From Actinomycetes bacterium (GTDB lineage Bacteria > Actinomycetota > Actinomycetes > Mycobacteriales > Micromonosporaceae), in contig JAJYSW010000125.1 of NCBI GenBank assembly GCA_021793335.1, positions 1-9,118 of the forward strand: a stretch of DNA of 9,118 nt, written 5' to 3'. A program made the position numbers and the translations under genes. Each line of letters starts with the position of its first letter. Positions within the stretch are counted from its first letter, which is position 1. This document shows positions 5,422 through 9,118 of the stretch, in pieces. A model generated the notes under the pieces. It had not been told where the DNA came from, ran no database searches, and saw only the letters and a list, made by a program, of their open reading frames with translations.

Positions 5422-7511
5422 GCCGCGCCCTGACGCCGCCGGCGCGGCCGGAGGCCCCGGCCTCGGGCGTCCGTTTGCTTCCCACGGCGGCGGCGTTCAC
5501 CGCCGCCGCCGCGGTCCTGGTCGCTCTGGCGGCACTCCACCTCACGCAGGGCACGTCGGCCGTCGACACCGCCGACCTGCTGCGCCTGGTCGTCGGCACC
5601 GCCGACGCGGGCGTGTGGAACGTCCTGTCGGGGTCCCGCCTGCCGCGCCTGGCCGCGGCCGTCCTCGTCGGCGTCGCGCTGGGCTGCTCGGGAAGCCTGC
5701 TCCAGTCGATCGCCCGCAACCCACTGGCCAGTCCCGACACGCTCGCGGTGAACGCCGGGGCGTACCTGGCCGTCACCGTCGTCGCCGCCTTCGGGATCAC
5801 GCTGCCGATGCTCTCGGGAGTGGGCGTGGCCTTCCTCGGCGCGCTCGCGACGGCCGCCCTCGTGCTCGCGATGGCCTCGGGCGGCGGCTCGGCCACCACC
5901 AGGCTCATCCTCGCCGGATCGGCGACCGCGATGGCCGCCAACGCCATGGTCTCGCTCCTGCTCATCGTCTTCCAGCAGGAGACGATGGGGCTGTTCGCAT
6001 GGGGCTCGGGCAGTCTCACGCTCACCGGTTTCACGCCGATCCTCCAGACCGCGCCGTTGGTGGCCCTCGCCCTCGCCGCCGCGATCGCGATCGCCGCCAA
6101 GCTCGACATCATGCGCCTGGGCGACGACACCGCGTCGAGCCTCGGCATCCGGGTGCGGCGCACCCGTCTCATCGCGGTCGTGATCGCCCTGGTGCTGGCC
6201 GCCTGCGCGGTGGCCGTGGCCGGCCCGATCGGCTTCGCGGGCCTGGCCGCGCCGGTCGCGGCGCGCCTGATCGCCCAGCGCGTGCCCGATCTGTCGCCCC
6301 ACCGGGTCCTGCTGCTCTTCAGCGCCCTGTGCGGCGCGATCGTCATCGTCGCCGCCGATGTGGTGCTGCGGGCGCTGGTCGGCGCCGAACGCAGTGTCTC
6401 CATACCAGTGGGCGTCGCGACCACGATCGTCGGTGCGGGCGTCATGGTGTGGTTGGCGCGCAAGATGACCGGTGCCGGCGCCGAGGATCGCCCGGCGATG
6501 CTCCACGGTGCGGCGAACCGCGGACGAGCCGCGTTCGGTCTCATCGTCGCGGGCCTGGTCGGGGCCGTTGCCCTCGCGTTGATCGCCGGGATGCTCTCGG
6601 GTGATCAGATGCTGCTCGGCGGTGACATCTGGAACTGGGTCCAGGGCCGCACCGGTTCGGCCTACACCTGGATCATCGATCAGCGTTTCCCGCGGGTCCT
6701 CGCGGCGGTCCTGGCCGGTGCGGCCCTGGCCGCGGCGGGGGCGGTCACGCAGGGCGTGTGCCGCAACCCGCTGGCCGAGCCCGGCATCATCGGCGTCACC
6801 GCCGGGGCCGGAGTGGGCGCGGTGGCGTTCATCACGCTCGTGCCCGGCGCGGGCACGTGGACGATCACCGGCGCCGCCGCCGTGGGCGGCCTGGCCGCGT
6901 TCGCGATCGTGTACCGGCTCGCCTGGAGGGCCGGGCTGGACACGGCGCGCCTCGTGCTGATCGGCATCGGCGTCGGGGCCATCGGCACCGCCGTGATCAC
7001 GCTCATCATCCTGTACTCCGACCCGTGGAACACGCCGAAGGCGATGACCTGGCTGTCGGGCACCACGTACGGGCGCACCACGGACCGGGTCATCCCGCTC
7101 GCGGTCGCACTCGCGCTGATCGTGCCGCTCCTGGTCGCGTACCGCCGCGAGATCGACCTGTTGTCGCTGGACGACGACACTCCCCGGGTGCTCGGTGTCC
7201 GGCTGGAGCGCACGCGGCTGCTGCTGCTCACCGCTGCGGCGGTGCTGACGGCCGCGGCCGTGGCCGTGGTCGGCGTGATCGCGTTCGTCGGGCTGGTCGC
7301 TCCGCACTTGGCGAGGGGCCTGGTGGGTTCGCGCCAGGCGCGGGTGCTGCCAGTGGCGGTCCTGTTGGGAATGCTGCTGGTGAGCGTCGCGGATACACTG
7401 GGGCGCACGGTGATCGCACCGGCGCAGATCCCGGCCGGGCTGGTGTGCTCACTGATCGGGACGCCGTACTTCATCTGGCTGCTGTGGCGTGGACGCGCCC
7501 GTGCCGTGTGA
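5418..7511 (+). CDS. iron-siderophore ABC importer, double-length FecCD permease (FhuB-like fusion)
   Basis: The 697-residue membrane protein is a tandem fusion of two FecCD/BtuC permease halves, about 20 helices in all, so one polypeptide forms the whole channel, as in FhuB (about 660 residues). Both halves repeat the same landmarks. SRLPRLAAAVLVG and LLQSIARNPLASP (73-106) match QRFPRVLAAVLAG and VTQGVCRNPLAEP (422-455). LGDDTASSLGIRVRRTR (234-250) matches LDDDTPRVLGVRLERTR (584-600). GPIGFAGLAAPVAARLI (269-285) matches GVIAFVGLVAPHLARGL (619-635). The second copy keeps the canonical GLVAPH, while the first has AAPV instead of PH. A polar linker of about 350-370 joins the halves. The TTG at 5418 is chosen from the Shine-Dalgarno and the stop overlap; the first in-frame hydrophobic helix begins about 20 residues later. 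It works with the upstream ATPase and lipoprotein. Hairpins follow the stop. Confidence 0.92.
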   Translation: MSRALTPPARPEAPASGVRLLPTAAAFTAAAAVLVALAALHLTQGTSAVDTADLLRLVVGTADAGVWNVLSGSRLPRLAAAVLVGVALGCSGSLLQSIARNPLASPDTLAVNAGAYLAVTVVAAFGITLPMLSGVGVAFLGALATAALVLAMASGGGSATTRLILAGSATAMAANAMVSLLLIVFQQETMGLFAWGSGSLTLTGFTPILQTAPLVALALAAAIAIAAKLDIMRLGDDTASSLGIRVRRTRLIAVVIALVLAACAVAVAGPIGFAGLAAPVAARLIAQRVPDLSPHRVLLLFSALCGAIVIVAADVVLRALVGAERSVSIPVGVATTIVGAGVMVWLARKMTGAGAEDRPAMLHGAANRGRAAFGLIVAGLVGAVALALIAGMLSGDQMLLGGDIWNWVQGRTGSAYTWIIDQRFPRVLAAVLAGAALAAAGAVTQGVCRNPLAEPGIIGVTAGAGVGAVAFITLVPGAGTWTITGAAAVGGLAAFAIVYRLAWRAGLDTARLVLIGIGVGAIGTAVITLIILYSDPWNTPKAMTWLSGTTYGRTTDRVIPLAVALALIVPLLVAYRREIDLLSLDDDTPRVLGVRLERTRLLLLTAAAVLTAAAVAVVGVIAFVGLVAPHLARGLVGSRQARVLPVAVLLGMLLVSVADTLGRTVIAPAQIPAGLVCSLIGTPYFIWLLWRGRARAV

Positions 7512-7523
7512 GTGCTCCAGCAC

Positions 7524-7570
7524 CGCCCGATGCAGCGGCCGGGCGCACCGCCGAGCGGCGGCCCCGCCGC
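7524..7570 (+). terminator. tandem/alternative hairpins after the siderophore operon
   Basis: CGCCCG/CGGGCG (7524-7529 with 7540-7545) forms a 6-bp stem. Just after it CCGCC/GGCGG (7548-7552, 7557-7561) and the competing GCGGCG/CGCCGC (7555-7560, 7565-7570) form compact stems with 4-base loops. Starting 13 bases past the TGA, they probably end the operon transcript. Each stem is modest, so the call is moderate. Confidence 0.45.
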
Positions 7571-7715
7571 ACTCGAAAGCGAAGGGGAGCGCCCGGAGTC
7601 CTCTACGGCACCGGGGCCGGCTCCGAAGAGGAGACCGAGGTCGGAGCGAGACGCTCGCCACAGCATGCTGCGACCGGGCACTTCGTGCGTGTCGCTCGGA
7701 TCCCGAACGTGAGCG

Positions 7716-7745
7716 TTGGGCCGAGTGGGCGGCCGGTGATAAAAT
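7716..7745 (+). promoter_or_regulatory. possible promoter before the anti-sigma gene
   Basis: TTGGGC (7716-7721), 18 bp, then TAAAAT (7740-7745) form a fair -35/-10 pair in an otherwise G/C-rich stretch. It would give a leader of about 290 bases before the ATG at 8043, which is long. I found no clear SigF/SigB-type promoter (GTTT...GGGTA) here. Confidence 0.25.
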
Positions 7746-8042
7746 GGTGCGCCATAACGGGCCGCCCCCACCTCTGGCCCGACATGCCCGTATTCGCGGG
7801 ACGACATCGTTGACGCGTCGGCATTCGCTTTCCGCCCTACCTGCTTGTCTCGCTTCGAAGAAGCATCGACCGGGGAGCGGCGGCCAGGCGCGTCGGCCGT
7901 ACGGAAGCGAGACGCGGCAGCGCGCACGACCGGCGCGGTCCGGCGCCATCGCCTCCTCCCGGGTCAGGGCGCGCGGTGCGCCCGCGGGACTATGCGGGCT
8001 CCTACCGCCGGTCGATGCCGCGATCACGTTCGAAGGAGAGCA

Positions 8043-8993
8043 ATGGCCCTTACGACGGCGGCAGTCGACGCCGAGGAGCGGTTCGAGCATCCCGCGCTGT
8101 TCTATTCCAGTGACGAGGAGTACCTGGCGGGCACGGTCCCGTTCATCGACACGGGGCTCACCGCCGGCGAGCCGGTGGCCGTCGCCGTTCCCCGGCACAA
8201 TCTGGAGTCCGTGCGGGCCGCTCTCGGAGCATCGGCCGAACGCGTCCTCTTGGTGGACATGAGCGAGGCGGGCGCCAATCCGGGACGGATCATCCCCGGG
8301 GTGCTGCGCTCCTTCGCCGACGCCCACCCCGGACGCCGCGTGCGCATCATCGGTGAACCGATATGGCCCGGCCGCAGCGAACTGGAGTACCCCGCCTGCG
8401 TCCAGCACGAGGCGCTGCTCAATCTCGCGTTCAGCGGCCGTGCCGTCACCAAGCTGTGCCCGTACGATGCCGAAGGGCTCGACCGGCGGACCATCGACGA
8501 CGCCCGGGCGACCCACCCGGTCCTGATCGATCGCGACGGCCGCCGTCTCAGCGACCGGTACGATCCGGACCGCATCCTCAGCGATTACAACCGGCCGCTG
8601 GCGCGTCCGCCGCGCTCGGCCATCGAGCGCACCGCCGACTGCCGTTCGCTCGACAACGCGCGCTGGTTCGTCACCGCGTACGGGCGGACGGTCGGCCTAT
8701 CGGCGGTGCAGCTCATCGATCTCGAAATCGCCGTCACCGAGTTGCTCACCAACAGCATCGATCACGGGGGCGGGGTGGGCACCTTTCGGATCTGGACCGA
8801 TTCTCGGCATCTGATCTGCGAGGTGAGCGACACCGGGCAGATCACCGATCCGCTCGTGGGCCGCCGCACGAGCGAGGACCCCGAGGAGCACGGCCGCGGG
8901 CTGCTGCTGGTCAACCAGGTCGTCGATCTCGTCCGCATGCACACCGGCCCGGGGGGCACCACCGTGCGGATCCACATGCTGCTGCCCACGTAG
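8043..8993 (+). CDS. MEDS-domain anti-sigma regulatory protein (RsbA-type, HATPase_c_2 kinase)
   Basis: The 316-residue soluble protein has two parts. Residues about 15-165 are a MEDS (DcmR-like) sensory domain: HPALFYSSDEEYLAGTVPFI, then VAVPRHNLE, the IIGEPIW segment (102-108) and KLCPYDAEGL with Cys139. Residues about 200-316 are a GHKL ATPase of the RsbW/anti-sigma type: N-box ELLTNSIDHG (233-242), G1 box DTG (263-265), G2 GRGLLLVNQVVD (284-295) and GGTT (304-307). Such proteins, often annotated RsbA family, are thought to bind or phosphorylate sigma factors or anti-sigma antagonists in response to a signal sensed by MEDS; the signal here is unknown. There is no phospho-acceptor His domain, so this is not an ordinary two-component kinase. 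The ATG at 8043 has AAGGAGAG two bases upstream; the open frame extends back to 7845 without a better start. It converges on a SigF/SigB-type sigma gene 28 bp away, its most likely regulatory target. Confidence 0.87.
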   Translation: MALTTAAVDAEERFEHPALFYSSDEEYLAGTVPFIDTGLTAGEPVAVAVPRHNLESVRAALGASAERVLLVDMSEAGANPGRIIPGVLRSFADAHPGRRVRIIGEPIWPGRSELEYPACVQHEALLNLAFSGRAVTKLCPYDAEGLDRRTIDDARATHPVLIDRDGRRLSDRYDPDRILSDYNRPLARPPRSAIERTADCRSLDNARWFVTAYGRTVGLSAVQLIDLEIAVTELLTNSIDHGGGVGTFRIWTDSRHLICEVSDTGQITDPLVGRRTSEDPEEHGRGLLLVNQVVDLVRMHTGPGGTTVRIHMLLPT

Positions 8994-9021
8994 CGCGGGG
9001 GACGCCGCGGGGCCGCTCGGG

Positions 9022-9118
9022 TCAGGTGGGGGCGTTGGTCATGCCCTCACGAAGCTCGCCGAGCACCCGATGCAACAACCGCGACACATGCATCTGCGAA
9101 ATCCCCACCTCAGCGGCG
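9022..9118 (-). CDS. SigF/SigB-family RNA polymerase sigma factor, C-terminal end (partial)
   Basis: The last 31 codons of a minus-strand gene are visible before its TGA (9022-9024); the rest lies beyond the window. They encode EVGISQMHVSRLLHRVLGEL followed by REGMTNAPT. The GISQMHVSRLL segment is the recognition helix of sigma region 4.2 and is typical of the stress/sporulation sigma family (SigB/SigF of Bacillus and actinobacteria), which recognises the -35 element. The short tail after the helix is normal for the family. The convergent neighbour is an anti-sigma-type ATPase, which strengthens the assignment. The specific paralogue cannot be told from so little sequence. Confidence 0.78.
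   Translation of the reverse strand, partial: AAEVGISQMHVSRLLHRVLGELREGMTNAPT

Larger units (their letters stand above)
7512..8042. other. 531-bp intergenic region, no gene recognised
   Basis: No frame here has a credible start, ribosome site or family resemblance; open frames are Arg/Pro/Ala-rich shadows. It holds tandem hairpins close after the permease (7524-7570), a possible promoter (7716-7745) and a 10-bp inverted repeat GTCTCGCTTC (7847-7856) / GAAGCGAGAC (7904-7913) separated by 47 bp. The last bases (AAGGAGAG) are the ribosome site of the anti-sigma gene. The local composition is less extreme than that of its neighbours around 7740. Confidence 0.55.

Noticed and set aside
1..9118. 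CRISPR array, tRNA, rRNA or insertion sequence
   Set aside because: I saw no regularly spaced repeats, no cloverleaf or rRNA sequence, and no transposase with terminal inverted repeats.

Overview
The window is high-GC DNA (roughly 70% G+C by eye) with compact genes, GTG and TTG starts, purine-rich Shine-Dalgarno sites and G/C-rich terminator hairpins without U-tracts. Together with an IdeR/DtxR-type iron box and a MEDS/HATPase anti-sigma gene beside a SigF/SigB-type sigma factor, this points to an actinomycete chromosome. I cannot name the genus. Nothing indicates a phage, plasmid or transposon.

Left part (1-2588): three minus-strand units. A short cysteine zinc-finger frame at 17-173 appears to be broken by one extra base. 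Upstream of it lie a spermidine-synthase-like methyltransferase-fold gene (277-993) and an MFS exporter of the NepI/AraJ type (1072-2259). About 330 bp without a recognisable gene, holding a perfect 16-bp palindrome, separates the exporter from the next gene.

Centre (2589-3311): a stand-alone Smr-domain gene on the plus strand faces a small excisionase-type HTH gene on the minus strand. Each has a hairpin terminator between them, and the one for the HTH gene is very strong. The HTH gene's leader and upstream region hold several palindromes and a pair of direct repeats.

Right-centre (3573-7511): an iron-siderophore ABC importer operon in the order ATPase, lipoprotein, double-length permease. 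A close match to the DtxR/IdeR operator (15 of 19 positions) touches the ATG of the ATPase gene, which has no Shine-Dalgarno site and is probably leaderless. The permease is a FhuB-like tandem fusion that starts at a TTG overlapping the lipoprotein stop codon. The operon as read is a complete importer: capture, translocation and energy coupling, with iron repression at the front.

Right end (7512-9118): about 530 bp without a gene, then an RsbA-type MEDS plus HATPase anti-sigma regulator. It converges, 28 bp stop to stop, on the C-terminal end of a SigF/SigB-family sigma factor cut by the window edge. This looks like a stress-sigma regulatory locus.

No wholly new system is evident. The observations most worth checking are the frameshifted zinc-finger gene, the iron box on a leaderless start, the palindrome cluster before the HTH gene, and the anti-sigma/sigma pair.
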